Positions 8,437 to 16,771 of a DNA stretch of 64,000 nucleotides are shown one piece after another. This DNA is from Leptospira paudalimensis (GTDB lineage Bacteria; Spirochaetota; Leptospiria; Leptospirales; Leptospiraceae): contig NZ_JAMQPR010000001.1 in assembly GCF_026151345.1 (NCBI RefSeq), forward strand, positions 3,420,676-3,484,675, read 5' to 3'. Below the pieces are notes generated by a model that saw only the letters and a program-made list of their open reading frames with translations, did no database searches and was not told where the DNA came from. The position numbers and the translations under genes were made by a program. Positions within the stretch are counted from its first letter, which is position 1. Each line of letters begins with the position of its first letter.

Positions 8437-9146
8437 AACAAAAAACAAACACTCGGTTTTTACCAAAAGGCCTAACCATCTTACATGAAGACCGAGATAT
8501 CCTCGTCGTTGATAAACCGGCTGGACTACTCACCATTGCAACTGATTCTGAAAAATCAAAAACTGCTTACGCTTCCCTTATGGATTATGTAAAAAAAGGA
8601 AGTGATCGTTCCAAAAATCGAATTTTTATCGTTCACCGATTGGATCGTGATACTTCCGGTGTTTTGGTATTTGCGAAAACAGAAATCGCCAAACAAACAT
8701 TACAAGAAAATTGGGACAAAACCAAAAAAGTTTATATCGCAGTTACACATGGAATCTGGAAACTCAAACAAAGTTCCATCCAATCGTATTTAACAGAGTC
8801 CAAAGCCCACCGCGTTTATTCTGTTGATGATCCCAAACTCGGAAAATTTTCCGAAACAAAATACAAAGTGTTAAAAGAATCCAATTTGTATTCCCTTCTC
8901 GAAATTGATCTCATCACTGGTCGAAAAAATCAAATTCGCGTACATTTTGCAGAAAAAGGTCATCCCATTGTCGGAGATACCAAATATGGAAACGAAACAA
9001 AATCCTTTCCAAGAATGGCACTCCATTCATATTCCATCACCTTGACTCATCCTTTTCAAAAAAAACCATTAACATTTATGACCAATATTCCCAATTTTAT
9101 CACAGGTCTTGTGGGTGGTTATGAAAGGATACAAGATGAAACATAA
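8433..9146 (+). CDS. RluA-family RNA pseudouridine synthase
   Basis: 237 residues. It converts a uridine of rRNA or tRNA to pseudouridine. The N-terminal part reads LHEDRDILVVDKPAGLLTI, a hallmark of the family; the catalytic motif HRLDRDTSGVLVFAKT with the active Asp is near residues 68-83; GRKNQIRVHFAEKGHPIVGD closes the active site. No N-terminal S4 domain is present, as in RluA/RluC-like short forms. The target position cannot be deduced. It overlaps the ankyrin gene by 4 bases and the HAD gene downstream by 11 bases, so the three form an operon. Confidence 0.93.
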   Translation: MKQKTNTRFLPKGLTILHEDRDILVVDKPAGLLTIATDSEKSKTAYASLMDYVKKGSDRSKNRIFIVHRLDRDTSGVLVFAKTEIAKQTLQENWDKTKKVYIAVTHGIWKLKQSSIQSYLTESKAHRVYSVDDPKLGKFSETKYKVLKESNLYSLLEIDLITGRKNQIRVHFAEKGHPIVGDTKYGNETKSFPRMALHSYSITLTHPFQKKPLTFMTNIPNFITGLVGGYERIQDET

Positions 9147-9777
9147 AGGATTTATTTTTGATATGGATGGGGTGGTTGTCGACAATCACAAATTCCATTT
9201 CAAAGCATGGATGGAATTTTCAAAAAAATATAAATTTCCCCTCGATTCCCAAATTTATCGAGATACTTATAATGGAAAAACCAATGCTGATTTATTCAGA
9301 ATGATCTTTGGAGAAATTTCTTTAGAGGAGATCCAAAACTACGGTGCCGAAAAAGAAAACTTATACCAAACCTTATACAGACAAGAAATGAAACCTCATC
9401 TTGGAATCATCGAATTCTTTCAGTATTTGAAATCTAACCAAGTAAAGTTAGCTCTAGGAACTTCCGCACCAACCATGAATGTCAATTTTACATTAGATAA
9501 CCTTCACTTACGATCTTACTTTGATGTCATCATTGATGGTTCCATGGTGACTCAAGGCAAACCACACCCTGAAGTCTACGAACTTTGTGCAAAAGGACTT
9601 GGCCTTAGTCCAAAGGATTGTATCGTATTTGAAGATTCGATTGCTGGATTACAATCTGGAAAGGCCGCAGGTTGTTCCATTTTGGGTGTTGCCACTTCGC
9701 ATACAGTAGAAGAATTAAAACCCCATGTGGAGCAAATCATTTCTGATTTTACTGACCCACTGGTGTTTTCATTATAA
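9136..9777 (+). CDS. HAD-superfamily hydrolase, beta-phosphoglucomutase/phosphatase-like
   Basis: 213 residues. Motif I is FDMDGVVVDN (nucleophile and acid Asp); motif II is ALGTSAP; KPHPEVYELC carries the Lys of motif III; VFEDSIAGLQSGKAAG is motif IV. The cap domain between motifs I and II is of the small helical (C1) type used by beta-phosphoglucomutases and sugar or glycolate phosphatases. The start at 9136 is favoured over in-frame codons at 9109 and 9121 because AAAGGA sits 6 bases before it and the protein then begins MKHKGFIFDMDG. Substrate unknown, likely a small phosphosugar. Confidence 0.88.
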   Translation: MKHKGFIFDMDGVVVDNHKFHFKAWMEFSKKYKFPLDSQIYRDTYNGKTNADLFRMIFGEISLEEIQNYGAEKENLYQTLYRQEMKPHLGIIEFFQYLKSNQVKLALGTSAPTMNVNFTLDNLHLRSYFDVIIDGSMVTQGKPHPEVYELCAKGLGLSPKDCIVFEDSIAGLQSGKAAGCSILGVATSHTVEELKPHVEQIISDFTDPLVFSL

Positions 9778-9779
9778 AT

Positions 9780-10709
9780 TTATTCCTGAAAATCAGTGAG
9801 TAAATTACTGGTTTTGTTGGTTAAATCAATGCGTATAATGGCTGTTCTACCTTCATCAATGTAAGTAAGATCATCAAAGGATAATTTTTTTGCCATAAAG
9901 ATCCCACGTCCGTGCGTTTTGAACGCATTTTTAGTCATTGCTTCGATCGACAAATATCGTTTCCAATCGAATCCTTTCCCTTGGTCACTGATACGAATTT
10001 CAATACGTTCTTGGTTTCTTTCAAAGGTTACCTTTACAAATTTGTCTTTGTATTCAGGTGTATCTAATCTTCGAAAAATTTCTTCCATCAATTTATCATT
10101 ATCATGGAGTTCCGATTTTTCCTGGTATGAAATTCCTAAATTTCCATGTTCAATTGCGTTGTTTAGAATTTCCATGATCCCAGTTAACACACGTTCAGGA
10201 TCGGGACAAGCATTGGCAAGTAAGGGAGCAAGTTCATGTGATTCACGAATGGAACGAATCCTAAATTCACCAGTGATCATATGGCGAAGGGCACCCATTC
10301 CTTTATGAAGGTCTTCTTTTGCTCTTTGTAATTTGATAAAATGTTCAACTGCAGTTTGCACTATTCGGACGAGGAGTGCACGCGAATATGGCTTTGTTAA
10401 ATAATAAAAAGCACCAGCATCAAGGCCTTCTGTCATATCAGTGATGGAACTCATAGCAGTTTGGAAAATGACAGGGATATCTCTGTACTTTTCTGATCGT
10501 TTGATTTTTTTTAACAGTTCGATCCCGTCCATCTTTGGCATCAATCGATCTAAAATAATAGCATGAAATACCATAGAACCAGAGCTTAAAATTTGGAATG
10601 CTTCTTCTCCATCTTTTGCTTTGACAACAGTGAATCCTTTATCTGACAAAGACTCGTCAATGATCATTAAATTGATCATCTCATCATCAACAGCGAGTAA
10701 ATTGATCAT
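9780..10709 (-). CDS. receiver domain fused to RsbW-like HATPase (response regulator/anti-sigma kinase type)
   Basis: 309 residues. Residues 1-120 are a CheY-like receiver: acidic pair in AVDDE, phospho-Asp in IILDRLMPKMDG (about residue 54), Lys in YYLTKPYS. After a linker, residues 170-300 form a HATPase of the RsbW/SpoIIAB type: EILNNAIEHGNLGI (N box), ISDQGKGFDW (G1) and HGRGIFMAKKL (G2). There is no DimerisationHis domain. Such proteins are usually switch kinases or anti-sigma factors controlled by phosphorylation. It overlaps the sensor kinase gene upstream by 4 bases (ATGA), so the kinase probably phosphorylates this receiver. STAS proteins at 33053 and 41988 are possible downstream partners. 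Confidence 0.88.
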   Translation of the reverse strand: MINLLAVDDEMINLMIIDESLSDKGFTVVKAKDGEEAFQILSSGSMVFHAIILDRLMPKMDGIELLKKIKRSEKYRDIPVIFQTAMSSITDMTEGLDAGAFYYLTKPYSRALLVRIVQTAVEHFIKLQRAKEDLHKGMGALRHMITGEFRIRSIRESHELAPLLANACPDPERVLTGIMEILNNAIEHGNLGISYQEKSELHDNDKLMEEIFRRLDTPEYKDKFVKVTFERNQERIEIRISDQGKGFDWKRYLSIEAMTKNAFKTHGRGIFMAKKLSFDDLTYIDEGRTAIIRIDLTNKTSNLLTDFQE

Positions 10710-12322
10710 CGAATTCCTTCACGGGAACTTGGTATTAACATTGTAAAAACTGCTCCCTTATCTTCATGATTTTCAGCATATAACAATCCGTTGTGATCAT
10801 TTACAATTTCTCTTGAGATCGACAATCCGAGCCCAGTTCCTTTGGTTCCAGCTTTTACTTGTTTGGATTGGATGAACTTTTCAAAAATTTTATCTAGGTC
10901 TTCGGAAGGAATTCCTGGACCGTAATCTCTGATTTGGATGCCAATTCCTTTCACATACGACTGAGATTTTCTTGGAATAAATTCTCTTTTTATCAAACTA
11001 ATCTCAATATTAGTGTCATTTGGGATGAATTTTAATGCATTGGAGATAATATTTCTGATCACCTGTTGGATCCGCTCATAATCGAAATCTGCTTCCCAAC
11101 GTTCCTCATTATTTAGTAAAACAACTGTGATTCCTCTTTTTTCCAAAATTGCACGCATTTCATTGATTACAAATTTGGTTGTTTCCTTTAAACAATTCCG
11201 TTCAAAAAGATATCGCATTTTACCTGATTCTAATTTGGCAATATCTAATAAATTTTCGAGAAGAGCAAGTAACCGTTTCCCCGAGGAATCGATGATGTGA
11301 AAGTATTCTTTAATTTTTTCGGGCGAAACAGTGGCTGATTTTTCCGCACCTAATTCCGCATAACTTAAAATAGCATGAATCGGAGTTTTTAACTCATGTG
11401 AGATATTGGCAAGAAACAGAGATTTCATATAAGAAGCTTCTTCTGCAATATTTTTGGACATTTTTAAGTCCATCGTTTGCCTTTCGACCAATTCTTCTAA
11501 ATGATTTCTGTATTGGTATAATTCCTCTTCTTGGAGTTTTCTTTGGCTGATGTCTCTCAGGATCCCTGTAAACATCTTTCCAGATTTTGTCTTAAATTCT
11601 CCAACCGAAAGTTCACATGGAAAAATTTCACCTGACTTCCGTTGTGCGAATACCTCTCGGCCAACACCAATAATATGAGTTTCTCCTGTTTCTTTATACC
11701 GCCTCAGGAATTCATCATGTTTGTCCTTGTAATCGGGAGGAATGATGATCGTTACATTTTTTCCAATCACCTCCTCTTGTTTGTAACCAAATGTATTCTC
11801 TGCTGTTTTATTAAAAAATTGAATGATTCCTTCATCATTGATGATCACAATGGAATCAGCAGCATTCTGTGCCATGGAAAGAAATCTAGATTCACTTTCT
11901 AAAAAAGCATTTTCTAAACGTTTGCGTTCGGTAATGTCACGATGGTTGGACATGATATAACCATCATATAAAACCACAAACCTTACTTCCACATGACGAA
12001 TATTAGGTTCCTCTCCATAGGAATACTCTTTCCAAAATACTAAACTTTTTTTGTCAGATAAGTAAGCTAGAGCTTCCGATGTGATTTCACGCAAATAAGG
12101 AGGAAGACCAACACTGATATGTTGTCCTAAAAGTGACTCTGGTTTGTCTCCAATATTGACAAACCTTGAAGTTTTATAATCAACGATGATCCCATCGCGA
12201 TTGATTTTAAGCCAAAAGTCTGGGTTTGATCTGAGTAAATTTTCTAATTCCCGGAGTACTTCTTCCTGGGGAAAGGCAGATGGATTTTGCCAAATACGAG
12301 ATATAGGGGAATTAGATGGCAT
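10706..12322 (-). CDS. soluble PAS-PAS sensor histidine kinase
   Basis: About 538 residues, no transmembrane helix. Two PAS domains (about 25-135 and 140-260; the second with FFNKTAENTFGYKQEEVIGK), a short coiled coil, HisKA with LANISHELKTPIHAIL (phospho-His near 310), and HATPase with N box IISNALKF, G1 DYGPGIPSEDL and G2 GTGLGLSISREI. It is a cytoplasmic sensor of an unknown signal. ATG at 12322 or the in-frame TTG at 12325 may be used; AAGGA lies 6 to 9 bases upstream. It is cotranscribed with the receiver-HATPase gene, which it overlaps by 4 bases. Confidence 0.92.
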   Translation of the reverse strand: MPSNSPISRIWQNPSAFPQEEVLRELENLLRSNPDFWLKINRDGIIVDYKTSRFVNIGDKPESLLGQHISVGLPPYLREITSEALAYLSDKKSLVFWKEYSYGEEPNIRHVEVRFVVLYDGYIMSNHRDITERKRLENAFLESESRFLSMAQNAADSIVIINDEGIIQFFNKTAENTFGYKQEEVIGKNVTIIIPPDYKDKHDEFLRRYKETGETHIIGVGREVFAQRKSGEIFPCELSVGEFKTKSGKMFTGILRDISQRKLQEEELYQYRNHLEELVERQTMDLKMSKNIAEEASYMKSLFLANISHELKTPIHAILSYAELGAEKSATVSPEKIKEYFHIIDSSGKRLLALLENLLDIAKLESGKMRYLFERNCLKETTKFVINEMRAILEKRGITVVLLNNEERWEADFDYERIQQVIRNIISNALKFIPNDTNIEISLIKREFIPRKSQSYVKGIGIQIRDYGPGIPSEDLDKIFEKFIQSKQVKAGTKGTGLGLSISREIVNDHNGLLYAENHEDKGAVFTMLIPSSREGIR

Positions 12323-12422
12323 CAAGTACTGTCCTTTGAAGGAATATAGGAAACGTCGCTATTTTCGGAAAGAAATTGTAAGAAATCACGGGGAAAAAAG
12401 AATCAACGTAAGGATTTTTCCC

Positions 12423-13496
12423 TTGTTTTACCACCACCTGATCAAACCCATTCTCTTTCATTTAGACCCTGAATCAGCGCACCATCTAGTCGCTACTTTT
12501 CTTTCTTTGTCCAAAAAAATCCCGTTTTTCCATAAAACTTTAAGCCTTCTTTTCCAATACAATTCAAAACGTTTGGAACAAACCATCCAAGGCATCCATT
12601 TTCCAAATCCAGTTGGTCTAGCAGCAGGCTTTGATAAAACAACGGAACTTTTCCCTACCATGATCCACATGGGTTTTGGATTCATAGAAGTAGGAACCAT
12701 CACTGCAAAAGCACAACCTGGGAATGAACAACCGAGATTATTCCGGTTTCCGAAAGTAAAAGCTCTCGTAAACAGAATGGGTTTTAATAACCCAGGTGCC
12801 GACAATGCCGAGATCGAATTGAAAAAACAATCCAAAATGGGAGTAAGAGGGATCAACGCAGGAAAATCGAAAGTGACTGCCTTAGAAGATGCTGTCAGTG
12901 ATTATGTTTACACTTTTAAAAAACTGCTACCTTACGGAGATTATGCGGTAATTAATATCAGTTCACCAAACACACCTGGATTACGTAGCCTACAATCCAA
13001 ACAAAGTTTAATTGATCTTATCGTTGGGATCCAAAAAGAATTTTCAAACTCATTCCCTATTCCATTGTATTTAAAATTTGCTCCAGATCTTTCCGAAGAG
13101 GAACTCATTGAAAATCTCAATGTCTGTCTGGATTACAAAATAAGTGGTGTAATCCTTACCAATACCACTCTCGACAAACAAAGCCTAGGTGAAACTAATC
13201 CTCCTGAAGGTGGTTTATCAGGTGGCCCTTTATTCCAAAAATCACTTCGATTTGTATCTCTTGCGTACCAAACTCTAAAAGGGAAAATTCCCATCATCGG
13301 TGTGGGAGGGATTGATTCGGGAGAAAAAGCCCTACAGATGATCGAAGCAGGTGCCAATCTCATCCAAATTTACACTGGTTATATTTATGAAGGTCCTTTT
13401 TTACCGTATCAAATTTGTTCCTATTTGGATAAAGCAATGAAAGACCGTGGATACAACTCCATTGACCAACTGGTTGGTTCAGGAAAATCAAAATGA
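12423..13496 (+). CDS. pyrD: dihydroorotate dehydrogenase (quinone), class 2
   Basis: Fourth step of pyrimidine synthesis: oxidises dihydroorotate to orotate with FMN and a membrane quinone. About 357 residues from a TTG at 12423 (AAGGA ends 8 bases before). The N-terminus FYHHLIKPILFHLDPESAHH is the class-2 membrane-binding helix; GLAAGFDKTTE, RMGFNNPGAD, VINISSPNTPGLR (catalytic Ser region), GVILTNTT, GGLSGGPLF and IIGVGGIDSGEKA are standard. The open frame continues upstream to 12186, but that part lies antisense to the kinase gene and does not match the family, so it is excluded. Confidence 0.95.
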   Translation: MFYHHLIKPILFHLDPESAHHLVATFLSLSKKIPFFHKTLSLLFQYNSKRLEQTIQGIHFPNPVGLAAGFDKTTELFPTMIHMGFGFIEVGTITAKAQPGNEQPRLFRFPKVKALVNRMGFNNPGADNAEIELKKQSKMGVRGINAGKSKVTALEDAVSDYVYTFKKLLPYGDYAVINISSPNTPGLRSLQSKQSLIDLIVGIQKEFSNSFPIPLYLKFAPDLSEEELIENLNVCLDYKISGVILTNTTLDKQSLGETNPPEGGLSGGPLFQKSLRFVSLAYQTLKGKIPIIGVGGIDSGEKALQMIEAGANLIQIYTGYIYEGPFLPYQICSYLDKAMKDRGYNSIDQLVGSGKSK

Positions 13497-14692
13497 ACAC
13501 AACAAAAACTAACAATCCTATTTGTACTCATTTCGGAACCTGTGGTGGGTGTAACTACCTCGACATTGAATACACAAAAGAACTTCGAAAAAAAGAACAA
13601 AACATCAAAGAACTTTTTAAAACATACCGTCATGTGGAATTCAAAACCATAGTTCCCAGTCCCTCTCCAGAATACTACCGTCACAAAATCCAATTACCTT
13701 TTGGCCGACGTAATGTCGGAAACAAAACTTTACTCACACTCGGACTTTTCAACCGTGAAGCAACATTTGTCTTAGACCAAACAGAATGCCAAATCCAAGA
13801 CCCTGGATTAACAGAAGTGGCACTTGCCGTCAAACAATGGGCTAGGCGAGAGGGATTACTTCCTTATAATGAAAAATCCAAACGTGGTATGATGAAGTAC
13901 CTTGTTGCAAGGAAGTCGTTTTCCACAGGCGAAATCATTCTGGGAATTGTGACTGCAAAGGAAGACTTACCGCACGCTAAGGATGCATCCAAAAGACTTC
14001 ACACTGCTATACAAAACCGGATTGGAAAATCGGGTAAATTGGGTAAACTAGTAGGGATCATTCATAATATCAATACCAAACATACAACGATGGCACTTGG
14101 TCGCGAAGAACATCTGTTATGGGGTAGACCTTATATCCACGAACATTTCGGAAAACACAAATTCCGTGTAGGTCTTTCAACCTTTTTGCAGGTAAATCCC
14201 ATACAAACACCGAGTTTATACAATTTGGTTCTGGATGAGATAGAAAAAGACTCACGAGTGATTGATGCCTATTCAGGGATTGGCACCATTTCCTTTTGGA
14301 TTGCAGGCCAGTGTAAAGAAGTTCTTGGCATCGAAGAAAATCCAAATTCTCATAGAACTGCTTTGGAATCGGTTAAATTCAACAAAGTCCACAATGTTCG
14401 GTTTCGTAAAGGGAGAGTGGCAGAAGTTTTACCATCTCTATTTGGAAAAAACTATGATACCATTGTGATCGATCCACCAAGAACAGGTCTTGGCCCAGAT
14501 GTCGCAGAGACCATCCTCGGTATGGGATTTAAAAAAATTGTCTATGTATCCTGTGATCCCATGAGCCTCAGAGAAGATACAAACCTATTAGCGAGACAAT
14601 ATTTTTTGAATTCCTTACAACCTGTTGATATGTTCCCAAGAACGGATCATGTGGAAACAGTGGCAGTGTTCAGAAATAAAAATCTCATATAA
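13493..14692 (+). CDS. 23S rRNA (uracil-5-)-methyltransferase, RumA/RlmD family
   Basis: 399 residues, SAM-dependent m5U methyltransferase. The N-terminus has CTHFGTCGGCNYLD, giving the Cys residues of the [4Fe-4S] cluster, with a further Cys near residue 97 (TECQI). There is no TRAM domain. SAM binding is in IDAYSGIGTISFWIAGQ; the catalytic motif is VIDPPRTGL and IVYVSCDPMS with the nucleophile Cys; MFPRTDHVETV closes the protein as usual. It overlaps pyrD by 4 bases (ATGA). Whether the target is U1939, U747 or a tRNA uridine cannot be decided here. Confidence 0.92.
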   Translation: MNTTKTNNPICTHFGTCGGCNYLDIEYTKELRKKEQNIKELFKTYRHVEFKTIVPSPSPEYYRHKIQLPFGRRNVGNKTLLTLGLFNREATFVLDQTECQIQDPGLTEVALAVKQWARREGLLPYNEKSKRGMMKYLVARKSFSTGEIILGIVTAKEDLPHAKDASKRLHTAIQNRIGKSGKLGKLVGIIHNINTKHTTMALGREEHLLWGRPYIHEHFGKHKFRVGLSTFLQVNPIQTPSLYNLVLDEIEKDSRVIDAYSGIGTISFWIAGQCKEVLGIEENPNSHRTALESVKFNKVHNVRFRKGRVAEVLPSLFGKNYDTIVIDPPRTGLGPDVAETILGMGFKKIVYVSCDPMSLREDTNLLARQYFLNSLQPVDMFPRTDHVETVAVFRNKNLI

Positions 14693-16241
14693 CTTCTGTT
14701 ATAAATTCTGAAGCTTTTTTACTAAATGCCATAATGGTAAAACTTGGATCGACACTGACACCTGTTGGAAACACAGAAGAGTCGGCTACAAAGAGATTCT
14801 GAAATCCATGCACTAGGTGTTTGGAATTTACTACGGAAGTTTCACTCGATTTTCCCATCCTACAGCCTCCAGCAGGGTGAGGCGCTGCCATCGGGAACTC
14901 TGCTGGCCTCCAAGCCAAAGCATCAATTTCCTCTTTTTTAGGTAACTTTGTGTATTTCCGAAGTTTCATTCCAGCAAGGAACACCTCTTTGGCACCTGCT
15001 TCAAAATTCAATTTCATTTGTTTGTACGTTAGATCGCTGAATATTTGTTTGGTGGTCTTTCCAAACGGATAATGAACTTTCGTTTTTCCAAAAAAATCAA
15101 CTTCGATGGATCCCAGTTCCCCATCCACATCATCAATCCAACCAATGGTTCCACCCAAATATTCTAGTTGTTTCATATAACGGAAGTGATCTTTTCCAAA
15201 ACTAGGAAGTAATGCAGCAAGGGTTCCTGGTTGCAATTGGTTTGGCATCAGCATATACCCACCTTCTTTGTAAGAACCGTTTTGGAATTTTGCCAATCGA
15301 AAACCTTCAACGCCGTACGCTGCAGGAATATTTCGCCATTGAACAATTGGCTCTTCATACAATGCATGCACCATCGGAGAAGGGTTGATGGCCAAAAATT
15401 TTCCAAGAGTTGGAAGTCTTTTTTTGAGACCATTCTTCAGTAAAAATTTGCTACTTCCAAAACCTCCAGCTGATACACAAACTGCTTTTGATTGGAACCG
15501 GAGTTTGGTTTGGGTTGGTCTTAAAGTTCGTCTGTCGATCACTACAGCTTCTAATCCCTTCACTTGGTTTCCGACGATGTCCAATCGTTCAGCACGTAAA
15601 TCAGTATACACGTCGGTTCCAAGGCGAACAGCACTTGGAATATGAGTGATGAGTTGGGATTGTTTTGCTCCGAACATACAACCTTGCATACAGTGGCCAG
15701 ACTTTTGGCAATTTTTCCTTGCTTGTGGGACATGATGACCTTCCCAACCTAATCGTTGTGATGCGTTTCGGAAGATACGATTCATGGGATTAAAGTATTC
15801 TTCTGTTGCAGGTGTGACATGTAAGTCTGTTTCTAGTTCCAACCAATATGGATTTAAGTCTTCGGGAAGGTGGTATTCGATCCCATATTTACGATTCCAT
15901 AATAGAAGGCGATCTTCGGGAGTTCGGTAACTATCTGCCCAGTAATGTACCGATGCTCCGCCTAAATTATTTCCATACACCAAATTAATTCCACCATCAA
16001 TTGTGGTATGAAAATTCCTTTCTGCAGATACTTTTCCTGCCATATTCAATTCATTGTTATCAAAGGTTCCTGTATGGTAGTTTCCACCTTGTTCGAGAAG
16101 GGCTACTTTGATCCCTCGTTTGGAAAGTTCGTAAGCCATCGTTGCACCGCCACAACCGGAACCAATTACCACCACATCCACTTGGATGACTTCCCCTGGT
16201 TGGTAACTTTTATAATCTCGATAGATACCTGATTTTTTCAT
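14685..16241 (-). CDS. GMC-family FAD oxidoreductase (large subunit 2)
   Basis: 518 residues. FAD motif VVIGSGCGGATMAYELSK near residue 25; NLGGASVHYW; Cys-rich NCQKSGHCMQGCMFGAKQSQ near residues 185-204; C-terminal PHPAGGCRMG with the catalytic His, and SVDPSFTIMAFS. Odd point: the second catalytic residue, Asn in GVNPSYTI of the paralogue at 3533, is Asp here. It follows the small-subunit gene by 8 bases, repeating the arrangement at 5079-5645/3533-5086. No signal peptide of its own. It converges with the methyltransferase gene, overlapping it by 8 bases. Substrate unknown. Confidence 0.92.
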   Translation of the reverse strand: MKKSGIYRDYKSYQPGEVIQVDVVVIGSGCGGATMAYELSKRGIKVALLEQGGNYHTGTFDNNELNMAGKVSAERNFHTTIDGGINLVYGNNLGGASVHYWADSYRTPEDRLLLWNRKYGIEYHLPEDLNPYWLELETDLHVTPATEEYFNPMNRIFRNASQRLGWEGHHVPQARKNCQKSGHCMQGCMFGAKQSQLITHIPSAVRLGTDVYTDLRAERLDIVGNQVKGLEAVVIDRRTLRPTQTKLRFQSKAVCVSAGGFGSSKFLLKNGLKKRLPTLGKFLAINPSPMVHALYEEPIVQWRNIPAAYGVEGFRLAKFQNGSYKEGGYMLMPNQLQPGTLAALLPSFGKDHFRYMKQLEYLGGTIGWIDDVDGELGSIEVDFFGKTKVHYPFGKTTKQIFSDLTYKQMKLNFEAGAKEVFLAGMKLRKYTKLPKKEEIDALAWRPAEFPMAAPHPAGGCRMGKSSETSVVNSKHLVHGFQNLFVADSSVFPTGVSVDPSFTIMAFSKKASEFITEVI

Positions 16242-16249
16242 TTGATACC

Positions 16250-16771
16250 TTAGTTTCCTTTGAGTAAGTTTTGGTAATGAAGTCTTGCCTCACTCCATTT
16301 CTCAGGTGGATTCGCAAATGGACCTGGGTAAGAGATCGATTCCCAAGTGGATTTATGACCATAATAAACAAGGCAAACCAGTAGTTTTAAGTTACCCACA
16401 ACAGCACGAACTGTATCAGAATCTGTTTCTGCCCAGAGTTCTAATAACCCAATTCGTTCCTCTGGTTTCAAATTTGAAAAACAACGAAACCTTCCGTAAA
16501 AAAATGGAAGGTATTCCAAAACCATAACAGCAGAGTGAAAGTCTTCTTGGATTTCCTCGGAAACAAAGTACAACTCTTCATCTAATCTTCGCATAACATT
16601 TGCTTCTTCTAAATTCGGCATTCCAGTTTCCTCAATTGGTAAAACAACCTCGGCAAAACTATTGACAGTTCTCGTTTCAGATTCACTAAAGTAAAAGGTT
16701 TTGATTTTGGATTTGATTCCTGCACAAAATAAAAGCAATGTGAGGAATGTTTTTCTAGAGATAGAATACAT
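16250..16771 (-). CDS. small subunit partner of GMC dehydrogenase 2
   Basis: 173 residues. The N-terminus MYSISRKTFLTLLLFCAG contains SRKTFL, a Tat-like motif with RK in place of RR, followed by a hydrophobic run. The body is helical, with VLPIEETGMPN and a closing WESISYPGPFANPP that matches the C-terminus of the protein at 5079-5645. Together with gene order this marks it as a gluconate 2-dehydrogenase subunit 3-like partner. The start overlaps the nitrilase-like lipoprotein gene by 17 bases. A role in export or electron transfer for the adjacent flavoprotein is inferred; no haem or other cofactor motif is visible. Confidence 0.68.
   Translation of the reverse strand: MYSISRKTFLTLLLFCAGIKSKIKTFYFSESETRTVNSFAEVVLPIEETGMPNLEEANVMRRLDEELYFVSEEIQEDFHSAVMVLEYLPFFYGRFRCFSNLKPEERIGLLELWAETDSDTVRAVVGNLKLLVCLVYYGHKSTWESISYPGPFANPPEKWSEARLHYQNLLKGN

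Noticed and set aside
12186..12422. In-frame extension of pyrD upstream of 12423
   Set aside because: It overlaps the divergent kinase gene and does not match the PyrD N-terminus.
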